Assembly (NCBI GenBank): GCA_017534885.1
Contig: JAFXVR010000065.1
Span: 46,610-110,609 of the forward strand
Origin: Clostridia bacterium
GTDB lineage: Bacteria; Bacillota; Clostridia; Christensenellales; Aristaeellaceae
Reading direction: 5' to 3'
Length of the DNA stretch: 64,000 nucleotides
How positions within the stretch are numbered: position 1 is the stretch's first letter; every line of letters starts with the position of its first letter. The notes below the pieces were generated by a model. That model saw nothing but the letters and a program-made list of their open reading frames with translations. It made no database searches and was not told where the DNA came from. A program made the translations under genes and the position numbers. Shown in pieces: positions 25,429-33,806 of this stretch.

Positions 25429-26196
25429 TTATTCCGCCTTGCCTGTTGAAGCTGCTTCCGCCTGGGCGCTGCCGATGAGCACCGCCTGACCGGCGACCTC
25501 GGTCAGAGTGACGGTAGGTGCGTCTTCCCGCTGAAGCATCCGCTCCAGGATGACGCGGCCACTCTTGCCGTGGGAGATCAGATGAACCGCGTCCATCGGG
25601 GCGGTGACACAGACATCACCGGATACGCTTGCGCCTTCCAGACTCTGGAAAGGAGCCGCAAAGCCCAGCTGCCAGCTGCCGCTGACGCTGCTGAACCGGG
25701 CCGTCCGGCTGCGGATCCCGTCCACCTGGGAAGAGCCTGAGATGGTGCGCAGTCCCAGCCGCTCGGCCTGCAGCCCGTCTGACAGGATGTGCCCGGTGAC
25801 GGTGCGCAGTTTCGCCTCGATGGCGGTCAGGTTCCGGGTGCGCAGGTCGCCGGAGACGGTTTCCAGGCAGAGATCCGAGCCCTCCAGCCCCTCAGCCCGC
25901 AGCGGCCCCGCGATGGTGGACGCTGTCACCGCGCCGCGCCAGTTCCGGGGGAGACGCACAAAAATCTGCATCCACCGCACCAGATCGATGCGCGGGGTGA
26001 GCCCGTAAGAGGGCTGCTCCACACTGAGCGTACCGCCCTCGAGGGATACTTTCAGATCGTCCACGTCCGCGTCCGTGCCGGAGACAATCAGCTGCACCTG
26101 ATCCACATCATCCGCACTGATCTCCAGCGTGGCCCAGGCAAGCCTGATTTCCAGCCGGGCGACCTTGTCCGGCGCGAATCTCTCATTCCGGTTCAC
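25429..26196 (-). CDS. DUF4097-like beta-helix protein
   Basis: 255 residues without a signal peptide. The sequence is a ladder of short beta repeats: GDLRTRNLTAIEAKLRTVTG, then LSDGLQAERLGLRTISGSS and so on, as in DUF4097/adhesin-like beta-solenoids. An N-terminal segment LEIRLAWATLEISADDVDQ is typical of that family. Function unknown; relatives are often linked to envelope stress. Start is GTG at 26196, eight bases after a strong AAGGAGG. The in-frame ATG at 26229 lies inside the promoter and cannot be in the transcript. It ends 30 bases before ybaB. Confidence 0.85.
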   Translation of the reverse strand: MNRNERFAPDKVARLEIRLAWATLEISADDVDQVQLIVSGTDADVDDLKVSLEGGTLSVEQPSYGLTPRIDLVRWMQIFVRLPRNWRGAVTASTIAGPLRAEGLEGSDLCLETVSGDLRTRNLTAIEAKLRTVTGHILSDGLQAERLGLRTISGSSQVDGIRSRTARFSSVSGSWQLGFAAPFQSLEGASVSGDVCVTAPMDAVHLISHGKSGRVILERMLQREDAPTVTLTEVAGQAVLIGSAQAEAASTGKAE

Positions 26197-26227
26197 TGCG
26201 TGCGCCTCCTTCTCCGTTCCGGTGGAC

Positions 26228-26256
26228 ATTGTACCATCTTTCGGCGTGAAAGGCAA
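26228..26256 (-). promoter_or_regulatory. Promoter of the DUF4097-ybaB-recR unit
   Basis: Minus strand TTGCCT (26256-26251), 17 bases, TACAAT (26233-26228). The start of transcription would be near 26221, downstream of the in-frame ATG at 26229, which fixes the GTG start of the DUF4097 gene. Confidence 0.7.
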
Positions 26257-26281
26257 GGTGTGACGGCAGGGCAAATGATGG

Positions 26282-26301
26282 CATATGAACACATATGAAC
26301 G
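26282..26301. repeat. Tandem 10-bp repeat between divergent promoters
   Basis: CATATGAACA is followed directly by CATATGAACG. The one-helical-turn spacing, between the leftward DUF4097 promoter and the rightward rluA -10, is what an operator for a cooperatively bound regulator would look like. Confidence 0.4.
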
Positions 26302-26337
26302 GTTGACGCCGCTCTTTTCTTTTGCCGCGCTCCCTGA

Positions 26338-26343
26338 TATAAT
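26338..26343 (+). promoter_or_regulatory. -10 element of the rluA-like gene
   Basis: TATAAT, with a poor -35 (TTTTCT) 17 bases upstream; transcript start would be near 26350, just before AAAGGGGAGGGG at the ribosome site. Confidence 0.5.
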
Positions 26344-26366
26344 GCAGACGGAAAGGGGAGGGGCGG

Positions 26367-27257
26367 ATGGATTATCTTGTGACGGCCGCGGAAGAGGGCT
26401 GGCGGGTGGCCGATGTGCTCCGGCGGCGTCTGCGCGTCAGCTACAGCGCGCTGCAGAGCGCCAAGTGGCATGAGCGGGTGCTGCTCAACGGCAGGCCTGT
26501 CCGGGCGGATACCCGGGTGAGAGCCGGCGACGTGGCCGCATTTTTGCCTGAGCCGCCCCGGCCAGCTTTCCTGCCCGAACCCTGGGATTGCCCGCTGAAA
26601 ATCGCGTACCGCGATGAGAATCTGATGATCATCGACAAACCTGCGCCTCTGCCCTCCCAGTGCGGAAAAGGGCATGACAGCCATACCCTCGAAAACGCGC
26701 TGTATTCATGGCTGGGCTGCCAGGCGGATTTTGTCTACCGCCCGGTCAACCGCCTGGACAAGGGAACCAGCGGTCTGATGGCGGTGGCGCTGGACGCCCA
26801 CATCCAGCAGCTGATGCAGCGGGAGCTTCACAGCCCCTCCTTTCAGCGGACCTATCTGGCGGTGACCGATGGCCGTCCGCCGGAAGATGCCGGGGTGATC
26901 CGCCTGCCCATCGCCAAGGAGGAAGCGGCTTCTGTGCGGCGGGTGGTCAGTGGGGATGGGCGCATGAGCGTCACCCATTACGAGGTGCTGGCGGTGCGGA
27001 ATGAACCGCTGCGGGCGCTGGTGCGGCTGACACTCGAGACTGGCCGCACCCATCAGATCCGGGTGCACCTGAGCCATATGGGCTGCCCGGTCCACGGCGA
27101 CTTCCTCTACGGGGAGGAATCTCCGCTTTTGCCTGGGCGCTTTGCCCTGCACTCCGCGGAGCTTACCCTGACGCATCCGCTGACGGGGGAAAGTCTGCGT
27201 TTTATCTCGCCCCTGCCGGAGGCGCTCGCGCGGCTGATGGGGGAGACTTTTCCCTGA
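26367..27257 (+). CDS. RluA-family pseudouridine synthase
   Basis: 296 residues. An S4-like N-terminal domain (RVADVLRRRLRVSYSALQ) precedes the catalytic domain: IAYRDENLMIIDKPA, RPVNRLDKGTSGLMAVAL with the catalytic Asp of R-L-D, and the closing LTLETGRTHQIRVHLSHMG and PVHGDFLYG. It converts specific uridines in rRNA or tRNA to pseudouridine; the target site cannot be told from sequence alone. It starts behind GGGGAGGGG. Confidence 0.95.
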   Translation: MDYLVTAAEEGWRVADVLRRRLRVSYSALQSAKWHERVLLNGRPVRADTRVRAGDVAAFLPEPPRPAFLPEPWDCPLKIAYRDENLMIIDKPAPLPSQCGKGHDSHTLENALYSWLGCQADFVYRPVNRLDKGTSGLMAVALDAHIQQLMQRELHSPSFQRTYLAVTDGRPPEDAGVIRLPIAKEEAASVRRVVSGDGRMSVTHYEVLAVRNEPLRALVRLTLETGRTHQIRVHLSHMGCPVHGDFLYGEESPLLPGRFALHSAELTLTHPLTGESLRFISPLPEALARLMGETFP

Positions 27258-27272
27258 GGAAAATGGGCAGAC

Positions 27273-27303
27273 AAAAGGCCCTCAGTGTTCAGCCGAAGGC
27301 CTT
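27273..27303 (-). terminator. Possible leftward terminator
   Basis: Read leftward, AAGGCC (27303-27298) pairs with GGCCTT (27280-27275) across a 17-base loop and is followed by TT. It lies just past the stop of the WG-repeat fragment and faces the end of the rluA-like gene. Confidence 0.4.
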
Positions 27304-27316
27304 GCGGAGGGACAGC

Positions 27317-27487
27317 TCAGTCATTCTCCGCGTCCCACATCATGATTTCATTGCCATGGGGATCAATCCAGCCTTCCCGGCTGCCGATGCGCACTCGTGC
27401 CAGGCCGTTGTCAAAGGCGGAAGCGCGGTCATAGATGAAGGGCAGAACCAGCTTGCCGGTTTCGTCGAGATAACCGGACTGATTCAC
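27317..27487 (-). CDS. Short WG-repeat open frame, possibly a remnant
   Basis: A 56-codon frame that could start at a GTG overlapping the stop of the pyruvyltransferase gene (GTGA). The product reads about one and a half WG repeats: SGYLDETGKLVLPFIYD, FDNGLARVRIGSREGWIDP. Full WG-repeat proteins contain many copies and lie in the envelope or bind partners. The fragment is too short for a stable domain and no signal peptide is present. The ribosome site AAGGAG is too close to the GTG. It may be the 3' end of a lost gene, left behind by deletion. Confidence 0.4.
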   Translation of the reverse strand: MNQSGYLDETGKLVLPFIYDRASAFDNGLARVRIGSREGWIDPHGNEIMMWDAEND

Positions 27488-28572
27488 TCCTTCACCCGGA
27501 CGATTTGTTCCTTCAGCCAGCTTCGCCCCATCTTCCGCAGACGTTCAACGGCCTGGCGGGTCTTTTCATCCGGGAGAACGGTGTCATCGCCGCCGTGGCC
27601 GATGTGCCGCAGCAGCTGGTCGATCCGGCTGTTTTTGCTGCTGCTCTCGCCGTCCCGGTAGCGGCGGAGAATGGTCACCGGGATGCCCAGGAGCACCGCG
27701 AAAGCCGCGCCGTGGAAGGAATCCGTGCAGACGTGATCCGCTGAGAGCAGCAGGCCCAGCCAGTCCCGGGGATCCTTGCCGGCTTCCTGATGATAGGGCT
27801 GATGGTAGGACTGAGCGGAGACCGGAATCAGGGTGGTGCGGCTGAAGGACTTCGAAAGCGCGGCCACTCGCTCCCAGTTGGCCGGGGCATCGCCCATGAG
27901 GTAGCAGACCATCCCGCCGCGCTGCTTTGGCGGACTGGCCAGCGCCTGCCACCTGTCCGGCGTCACCAGAAAGACCGGGTCGGGCATGACGCAGGCCGGG
28001 CAGTCCGGCGCGATCCTGCGCAGAAGTGCGAGACCCTCCTCCTCCCGCAAGGAAACCGCGTCAAAGCCCTCCACCAGACGGCGCATGAGCCGCTGCTTGC
28101 GCTCAGCGGGCAGGGCGCTGACACCCAGGGAGCAGGCGTAGGCGGCCTTTCGCTGACCTGGGCCGGCAAAGTTCAGGAAATACACCGGGTTCAGCCACTC
28201 CGGCGACCAGATCTGATCGCTGCCGCAGATCAGCAGGGGACAGTCCTTAGCGGCGGCGCGCAGTTCAGCCTTGTTCCGGCAGGGCGCGGTCAGGTGAAGC
28301 GACTCCCGCTGAAAGGCCCGGAAAGCCGCCGCTTTCTCCACCGCGCCGGGCTCAGTGCGCTTGACGCTGTTGCGCTTCAGACTGTCCGAGAGCACCCGGA
28401 GGGAATTGCCGCTGCGCACCTGGTTCAGAACCTTCTCAACGCTGTCCGGCCGGTAATTGAGATGCACGGGCGTCAGGCCGAGGTCGGACAAAGTCTGCTG
28501 CATCGCCCAGGCCTGCAGGGTGGAACCATAATTGTCATTGTGCAGGAAAGAGATCACGCCCACGTCAGCCAT
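27484..28572 (-). CDS. Polysaccharide pyruvyl transferase family protein
   Basis: 362 residues. Family signs are VISFLHNDNYGSTLQAWAMQ at the start, LLICGSDQIWSPEWLNPVYF, the RKAAYACSLG segment and, near the end, SADHVCTDSFHGAAFAVLLG. Such enzymes add ketal pyruvate to surface polysaccharides from phosphoenolpyruvate; the acceptor is unknown. The start at 28572 follows AAGGGGGA. A longer in-frame reading begins at 28683 but lacks a site. It lies 94 bases after the GH3 gene and may be co-transcribed with it. Confidence 0.88.
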   Translation of the reverse strand: MADVGVISFLHNDNYGSTLQAWAMQQTLSDLGLTPVHLNYRPDSVEKVLNQVRSGNSLRVLSDSLKRNSVKRTEPGAVEKAAAFRAFQRESLHLTAPCRNKAELRAAAKDCPLLICGSDQIWSPEWLNPVYFLNFAGPGQRKAAYACSLGVSALPAERKQRLMRRLVEGFDAVSLREEEGLALLRRIAPDCPACVMPDPVFLVTPDRWQALASPPKQRGGMVCYLMGDAPANWERVAALSKSFSRTTLIPVSAQSYHQPYHQEAGKDPRDWLGLLLSADHVCTDSFHGAAFAVLLGIPVTILRRYRDGESSSKNSRIDQLLRHIGHGGDDTVLPDEKTRQAVERLRKMGRSWLKEQIVRVKE

Positions 28573-28666
28573 CGCGCTTCCCCCTTCAGCAAAACGGGGA
28601 GGGAGGCGCTTCCAGACCGGAAGTCCTCCCTCCCCGGGAGATTCATCAACAGGATTATACAACGGC

Positions 28667-30745
28667 TCAGCGGCTGATGTCAAGGCGAACGGCCTTCATT
28701 CCGGTCAGCTCCTCGGAGCGGGCATCGGGCTGATACAGGCCCGCGTACAGGTCGAAGCGCTCACCGCCGGAGACGCGCTCGCCCTCATCGTTCACCACAG
28801 TGAAAGCGTTCGGGTCGACGGCAACGGCTGCCTGGACGGACTCGCCCGCTTTGACCTTCACCCGCGCAAAGCCGGCCAGGACGGGATGCGGCGGGGCAAA
28901 GTGGCTTTCCTTGCAGCGGACATAGACCTGCAGGACGGTTTCAGCGTCCATCCCGCCATGATTGGAGACCGTCAGGGTCACCTTTCCATTGTCATAGCGG
29001 ACATCGCTGACCTCAAAGCAGGTGTAGCTCAGGCCGTAGCCGAAGGGATAGAGAGGCTCGCCCTCAAAATAACGGTAGGTGCGGTTGGCCATGCTGTAGT
29101 CGGTGAACTCCGGCAGATCGTCCACAGACTCGTAGAAGGTCAGCGGCAGACGGCCGGAGGGGCTCACCTTGCCGAAGAGGATTTCCGCCAGCGCGGTGCC
29201 GCCCGCCTGGCCCGGATACCAGGTCAGCAGCTCGGCATCGCCCTCGGGCACATTCAGGGAGGAGCCCACCGCCAGCACAGTCACCAGCGGCTTGCCCGTG
29301 GCGGCGAGCGCCTGCATCAAAGTGCGCTGGGCGGCGGGAAGAAGCAGATCGCGCTTGTCTCCGCTGGCGGAGAAGTTGCCGGTATCGCCCTCTTCGCCCT
29401 CCAGCGTCTCGTCCAGGCCCACACAGGCGATGGTCACGTCGGCGTTCTTTGCGCAGAGTACGGCTTCAGCAATGCGGTCGTCGGGCTGGGCCAGGTTTTC
29501 CGCCCGGTTCATGATCAGCGGACTGCCGGCGGAATACAGCACGCGGATGCCCAGCGGCTCGCAGTAGGCCCGGATGCCCTCCAGGAAGGTGACCTGGCGG
29601 CTGGAGGTGCCGTAATAGTTACCCTTCAGCACCAGATCGGAGGCGGCGTTGGGACCGACCACCGCGACGGTCTTGATCTTGCCGGCATCCAGGGGCAGGA
29701 TGCCGTTGTTGCGCAGCAGCACCATGCTCTTTTCAGCGGCTTCGAGGGCCACGGCGTTGTTCTCCGCAGTGTCGCAGGCGGTGTAGGGGGTCTGGTCATA
29801 CTCGCAGTCGTCGGCAAAGAGACCCAGCAGGTAGCGGCAGGTGAAGAGGCGCACGGCGGCTGTGGTGATCTGCTCCTCGGTCACCAGCCCCTCTTTGTAG
29901 GCCTCCATCATGTGCAGATAGGTGTTGCCGCAGTTCAGATCACAGCCGTTTTTCAGAGCCAGGGCGGCGGATTCCGGCGCAGTGTCGGTGACCTTGTGAT
30001 TCAGGTGGAAATCGCGGATGGCCCAGCAGTCGCTGACGATATGGCCCTCAAAGCCCCACTTCTCCCGCAGAATGTCCACCAGCAGGGTCTTGCTGCCGCA
30101 GGCGGGCTCGCCGTTGACCCGGTTGTAGCAGCCCATGACGGACTCCACTCCGGCCTCTTTCACCGCGGCTTCAAAGGCGGGGAGGTAGGTCTCACCCATG
30201 TCCTTTTTGCTGGCGATGGCGTTGAACTCGTGGCGGATGGCCTCCGGGCCGGAGTGCACCGCGTAATGCTTGGCGCAGGCGGCAGCCTTCATATACTTGC
30301 CCTCGCCCTGAAGTCCCTTGATGAAGCGCACGCCCAGGCGGGAGGTCAGAAAGGGGTCTTCGCCGTAGGTCTCGTGGCCGCGGCCCCAGCGGGGATCACG
30401 GAAGATATTGACGTTGGGGCTCCAGAAGGTGAGCCCCTTGTAGATGTCCCGGTCGCCCTCGGCGCTCTGGCCATTGTACTTGGCCCGGGCTTCGGTGGAG
30501 ATCACCTCGGCTACCTTCTGATGGAAGTCCTCGTCAAAAATGGCCGCCAGACCGATGGCCTGGGGAAAGACCGTCGCCGTTCCGGCCCGGGCGACCCCGT
30601 GCAGGGCCTCGTTCCACCAGTTGTAGGCCGGGATGCCCAGCCGCTCAATGGCCGGGGCGTCGAAGCGGAGCTGGGAAGCTTTCTCCTCCAGCGTCATCCT
30701 GCTCACCAGCTGCTCTGCCAGTATCCTGGCCTCCTTGCGATCCAT
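28667..30745 (-). CDS. GH3 family glycosidase, beta-xylosidase/beta-glucosidase-like
   Basis: 692 residues, no signal peptide. The N-terminal barrel has YNWWNEALHGVARAG and FPQAIGLAAIFD, FWSPNVNIFRDPRWGRGHET, and CAKHYAVHSGPE. The nucleophile Asp lies in GHIVSDCWAIRDF. The second domain starts near VALEAAEKSMVLLRNNGILP, and a C-terminal fibronectin-III-like domain contains FGYGLSYTCFEVS. NWWNEALHG and HYAVHSGPE are typical of the xylosidase/arabinofuranosidase branch, but beta-glucosidase activity is possible. It acts in the cytoplasm on imported oligosaccharides. AGGAGG precedes the ATG. Confidence 0.95.
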   Translation of the reverse strand: MDRKEARILAEQLVSRMTLEEKASQLRFDAPAIERLGIPAYNWWNEALHGVARAGTATVFPQAIGLAAIFDEDFHQKVAEVISTEARAKYNGQSAEGDRDIYKGLTFWSPNVNIFRDPRWGRGHETYGEDPFLTSRLGVRFIKGLQGEGKYMKAAACAKHYAVHSGPEAIRHEFNAIASKKDMGETYLPAFEAAVKEAGVESVMGCYNRVNGEPACGSKTLLVDILREKWGFEGHIVSDCWAIRDFHLNHKVTDTAPESAALALKNGCDLNCGNTYLHMMEAYKEGLVTEEQITTAAVRLFTCRYLLGLFADDCEYDQTPYTACDTAENNAVALEAAEKSMVLLRNNGILPLDAGKIKTVAVVGPNAASDLVLKGNYYGTSSRQVTFLEGIRAYCEPLGIRVLYSAGSPLIMNRAENLAQPDDRIAEAVLCAKNADVTIACVGLDETLEGEEGDTGNFSASGDKRDLLLPAAQRTLMQALAATGKPLVTVLAVGSSLNVPEGDAELLTWYPGQAGGTALAEILFGKVSPSGRLPLTFYESVDDLPEFTDYSMANRTYRYFEGEPLYPFGYGLSYTCFEVSDVRYDNGKVTLTVSNHGGMDAETVLQVYVRCKESHFAPPHPVLAGFARVKVKAGESVQAAVAVDPNAFTVVNDEGERVSGGERFDLYAGLYQPDARSEELTGMKAVRLDISR

Positions 30746-30902
30746 ATAACCTGACCTCCTGTCTCAACACACCATAGGCGCACATGTTTATGGTTCTGTT
30801 TATATATTCGACTGTCCCTCCCTGCATCCCTTTATTAAATGTTGCGTAACTTGAAATATAAATTGCGCTTGATTTCCTATGGATTCGCAGCGCGTTTTCT
30901 GC

Positions 30903-30908
30903 TATAAT
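30903..30908 (+). promoter_or_regulatory. -10 element of the Cof-hprK-ROK operon
   Basis: TATAAT with a weak -35. Transcript start near 30915 places the ATG at 30912 outside the message and favours the GTG at 30939. The 190-base AT-rich gap upstream also holds the unseen leftward GH3 promoter. Confidence 0.55.
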
Positions 30909-30938
30909 GGGATGGACGACACACTGGAGGAGGCAAAC

Positions 30939-31739
30939 GTGCGCACTGAGGCCATCATCTTCGACCTGGACGATACCCTGCTCCGGGATGATCTGACCAT
31001 CTCCGCTGACACCATCAAAACCCTGCGGGAGGCCAGCAGGAGAGACATCCACATCATTCCCGCCAGCGGCAGGGCCCGGGAGAGCATGCTGCCCTTTGTG
31101 GAGCAGATCGGCTGCGCGGCGCTTTATATCGCCTGCAACGGCGCGGAGGTGTGGTCACCGGCGCACGAGCTGATGCGGCGGGTGAGCTTCCCGCTGGAAG
31201 TGGCGGAAGAGATCGTCTGCTTTGCCGACGAGCACGCCTGCTATGCCCAGACTTATTCCGGAGCGCACTTCTACTACAACCGGGCGGATCACTGGGCGGA
31301 GAGCTATGCGCGCGCGTCCATGCTGACCGGCATGCACACGCCGGAACTGATTCCCTTCATCCAGACGCATCCCACCTCCAAGATTCTGATGATGCACGAG
31401 CCCGTGGTGATCGCGGAGATGCTCCGGGAAGCGCGGCGGCGCTTTGCGGGCAGAGCCTCGGCGACCTGCTCCAAGCCCTATTTCCTGGAGTTCAACCCGC
31501 CTGAGGCCACCAAGGGACTGGCGCTGAGCTGGTGCGCGGAGCGGCTGGGCTTCGATCCGGAGCGGGCGATCGCTTTCGGCGACAGTCTGAATGACCTGAG
31601 CATGCTCCTCACAGCCGGCACCGGCGTGTGCGTGGCCAACGCCCGGGAGGATGTGCGGATGCAGGTGCGCCGGGTGTGCGGCTCCAACCAGGAAGATGGG
31701 GTGGCCCGGTACATTCAGGAGCATGTGCTGAACGACTGA
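30939..31739 (+). CDS. Cof-type HAD hydrolase (first copy)
   Basis: 266 residues. Motif I IIFDLDDTLLRDD with the catalytic Asp pair, motif II region IIPASGRARESM, and the C-terminal AIAFGDSLNDLSMLLTAG with Mg-binding Asp residues, as in Cof/SupH sugar-phosphate phosphatases. The substrate is probably a phosphorylated sugar or cofactor. The GTG start has GGAGGAGG five bases upstream. It heads an operon with hprK and the ROK kinase. A second Cof-type gene is at 39931. Confidence 0.9.
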   Translation: MRTEAIIFDLDDTLLRDDLTISADTIKTLREASRRDIHIIPASGRARESMLPFVEQIGCAALYIACNGAEVWSPAHELMRRVSFPLEVAEEIVCFADEHACYAQTYSGAHFYYNRADHWAESYARASMLTGMHTPELIPFIQTHPTSKILMMHEPVVIAEMLREARRRFAGRASATCSKPYFLEFNPPEATKGLALSWCAERLGFDPERAIAFGDSLNDLSMLLTAGTGVCVANAREDVRMQVRRVCGSNQEDGVARYIQEHVLND

Positions 31740-31754
31740 TGTACGGAGGATGCC

Positions 31755-32702
31755 ATGATCAACGCCCAGGAATTCGCCAAGGCCCTGAAGCTGACGGTGC
31801 TCTCGCCCTCCACCCGGGAGGAGTGGGACATCCGCTCCCCGGATCTCAACCGGCCGGGCATGCAGTTCTGCGGCTTCTATGAGTTCTTCGCCTATGAGCG
31901 CCCGCAGGTCATCGGCAAGCAGGAGATGGCCTATCTGGATGAGATGGATCCGGACACCCGCAGCGCGCGGCTGGACACCTACTTCTCCTACCAGATCCCC
32001 TGCGTGGTATGCTGCCGGGGGATGAATCCGCCCGAAGAGCTGCTTTCCGCGGCCAGACGGCACGATGTGGCGGTGTACCGCAGCGAGGAGGTGACCACCA
32101 CCTTCTCCCTGGAAGCCATCACCTACCTGAGCCGCTGCCTGGCCCCGAGGGTGACCATGCACGGGGTGCTGGTGGATGTGTACAACACCGGAGTGCTCAT
32201 CACCGGCAACAGCGGAGTGGGCAAGAGCGAAACCGCGCTGGAACTGGTGAAGCGCGGCCACATGCTGGTGGCGGACGACGTGGTGGACATCTGCCGGGTT
32301 TCGAAGGACAGGCTCATAGGCGAATGCCCGGAGATGATCCGCCATTTCATGGAGATCCGAGGCATCGGCATCATCGATATCCGCGCCATGTTCGGCGTCG
32401 GCGCGGTGGCCCAGAGCAAGTCCATCGACCTTGTGATGCACCTGGAAAACTGGGTGGAGGGCAAGGAGTATGACCGCCTGGGGCTGACCGAGGAATCCAT
32501 GACCATCCTCGGGGTGAAGGTGCCCAAGCAGCGCACGCCTGTCCGGCCCGGCCGCAATCTGGCCATCATTGTGGAGGTGGCCGCCCGCAACTATTCCCTG
32601 AAGCAGCTCGGCTATTCCGCGGCCCACGAGCTGGACCGCCGCCTGGTGGAGATTCAGCGCCAGGCGCAGCAGGATGCCCGGAAACAAAACGCTGACCGCT
32701 GA
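31755..32702 (+). CDS. hprK: HPr kinase/phosphorylase
   Basis: 315 residues. Walker A GNSGVGKSETALEL, the central VADDVVDI stretch, the HprK signature loop MEIRGIGIIDIRAMFG and the C-terminal VPVRPGR-like segment (TPVRPGRNLAIIVEVAARNY) are all present. The enzyme phosphorylates or dephosphorylates HPr on Ser46 and so sets CcpA-dependent catabolite control in Firmicutes, supporting the taxonomic guess. GGAGG lies before the ATG. Followed 54 bases later by a sugar kinase, a fitting partner. Confidence 0.97.
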   Translation: MINAQEFAKALKLTVLSPSTREEWDIRSPDLNRPGMQFCGFYEFFAYERPQVIGKQEMAYLDEMDPDTRSARLDTYFSYQIPCVVCCRGMNPPEELLSAARRHDVAVYRSEEVTTTFSLEAITYLSRCLAPRVTMHGVLVDVYNTGVLITGNSGVGKSETALELVKRGHMLVADDVVDICRVSKDRLIGECPEMIRHFMEIRGIGIIDIRAMFGVGAVAQSKSIDLVMHLENWVEGKEYDRLGLTEESMTILGVKVPKQRTPVRPGRNLAIIVEVAARNYSLKQLGYSAAHELDRRLVEIQRQAQQDARKQNADR

Positions 32703-32756
32703 CACGACAGCCTCTGACCAACCATGCAATCAATCAGCCTGAAGGAGGTTTCATCT

Positions 32757-33695
32757 ATGATTCGGATCGGTATTGACGTAGGCGGCACCGGCATCAAGAT
32801 CGGTGTGGTGGACGAGAACGGCCATATCCTTGCCAGCGAGGCGATCCCCACCCGGATCGACCTGCCTTTCTCCGAGCAGATCACCCAGATGGCGGACTGC
32901 GCGAAGCGGGTGCTGGCGGAGAGCGGCTTCACCATCGACGATGTGCAGTCCATCGGCGCGGGCGTGCCCGGCGTGGCGGACAAGAACGGCGTCGTCATCT
33001 TCTGCAACAACCTGGCCTGGGTCAATGTGCCCTTCCGCACTGAGTTCCAGAAGCACATCCTCAAGCCCATCTACATCGACAATGACGCCACCGTGGCCGG
33101 CCTGGCCGAGAGTGTGGCGGGCGTGTCCGCCGGAACCTCCTCCAGCGTGTTCGTCACCCTGGGTACGGGCGTTGGCGCGGGCATCGTCATCGGCGGCAAG
33201 GTGTGGAGCGGCGCCCACGGCATCGGCTCGGAGATCGGCCACATCACCATGATGCTGGACGGCGAGCCCTGCAACTGCGGCAACCGCGGCTGCCTGGAGC
33301 GCTACTGCTCCGCCACGGCCATCATCCGCATGGCCCGCGTGGCGGTGGCTGAGCATCCGGAATCCCTGATCCTGAGCATGGCGGAGGGCGATCCCGCAAA
33401 GATCAACGCGCGCATCGTCATCGACGCGGCCCGCGTGGAGGATCCCGTGGCGGTGCAGGTCTATCAGAAGTACATCAGCTACCTGGCCCAGGCCGTCAAC
33501 AGCATCATCAACTTCCTGGATCCGGAGATCATCGTCATCGGCGGCGGCGTCAGCAAGGCCGGCGACTTCCTGCTGACCCCCCTGCGCCAGGAAGTGCCGA
33601 AGTACGCCATGTACAAGAGCGTGCCCAGCGCGCGCATCGAGATGGCCCGGCTCGGCGCGGACGCCGGCATCATCGGCGCGGCCATGCTTGGCTGA
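32757..33695 (+). CDS. ROK family glucokinase
   Basis: 312 residues. N-terminal phosphate loop IGIDVGGTGIKIGVVDE, NDATVAGLAE, the ATP-site GTGVGAGIVIGGK, the glucose-binding SEIGHITMMLDG and the ROK zinc motif CNCGNRGCLE, then IIVIGGGVSKAGD. It phosphorylates glucose at C6; related sugars are possible. The ribosome site AAGGAGG is eight bases upstream. A strong terminator at 33711 ends the operon. Confidence 0.95.
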   Translation: MIRIGIDVGGTGIKIGVVDENGHILASEAIPTRIDLPFSEQITQMADCAKRVLAESGFTIDDVQSIGAGVPGVADKNGVVIFCNNLAWVNVPFRTEFQKHILKPIYIDNDATVAGLAESVAGVSAGTSSSVFVTLGTGVGAGIVIGGKVWSGAHGIGSEIGHITMMLDGEPCNCGNRGCLERYCSATAIIRMARVAVAEHPESLILSMAEGDPAKINARIVIDAARVEDPVAVQVYQKYISYLAQAVNSIINFLDPEIIVIGGGVSKAGDFLLTPLRQEVPKYAMYKSVPSARIEMARLGADAGIIGAAMLG

Positions 33696-33710
33696 GCATA
33701 CACAGGCCAG

Positions 33711-33746
33711 AAGAGGGACTCCGGCAGACGAGAGCCCCTCTTTTTT
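33711..33746 (+). terminator. Rho-independent terminator after the ROK kinase gene
   Basis: AAGAGGG (33711-33717) pairs with CCCTCTT (33736-33742), with CTC/GAG pairs inside, and the stem runs into a T6 tail (33741-33746). Confidence 0.9.
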
Positions 33747-33806
33747 GCGCGGGAAAAAGGATTTTCTCCCCGGCCTGTAGTATATACCGGTAGGGAGGCG
33801 AAGTGT

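Noticed and set aside
26227..26229. ATG as start of the DUF4097 gene
   Set aside because: It lies upstream of the transcript start implied by the TACAAT element, while a GTG with AAGGAGG fits better.
30760..30850. Leftward GH3 promoter
   Set aside because: The AT-rich segment contains TATA-like pieces, but none has a -35 at suitable spacing, so none is reported.
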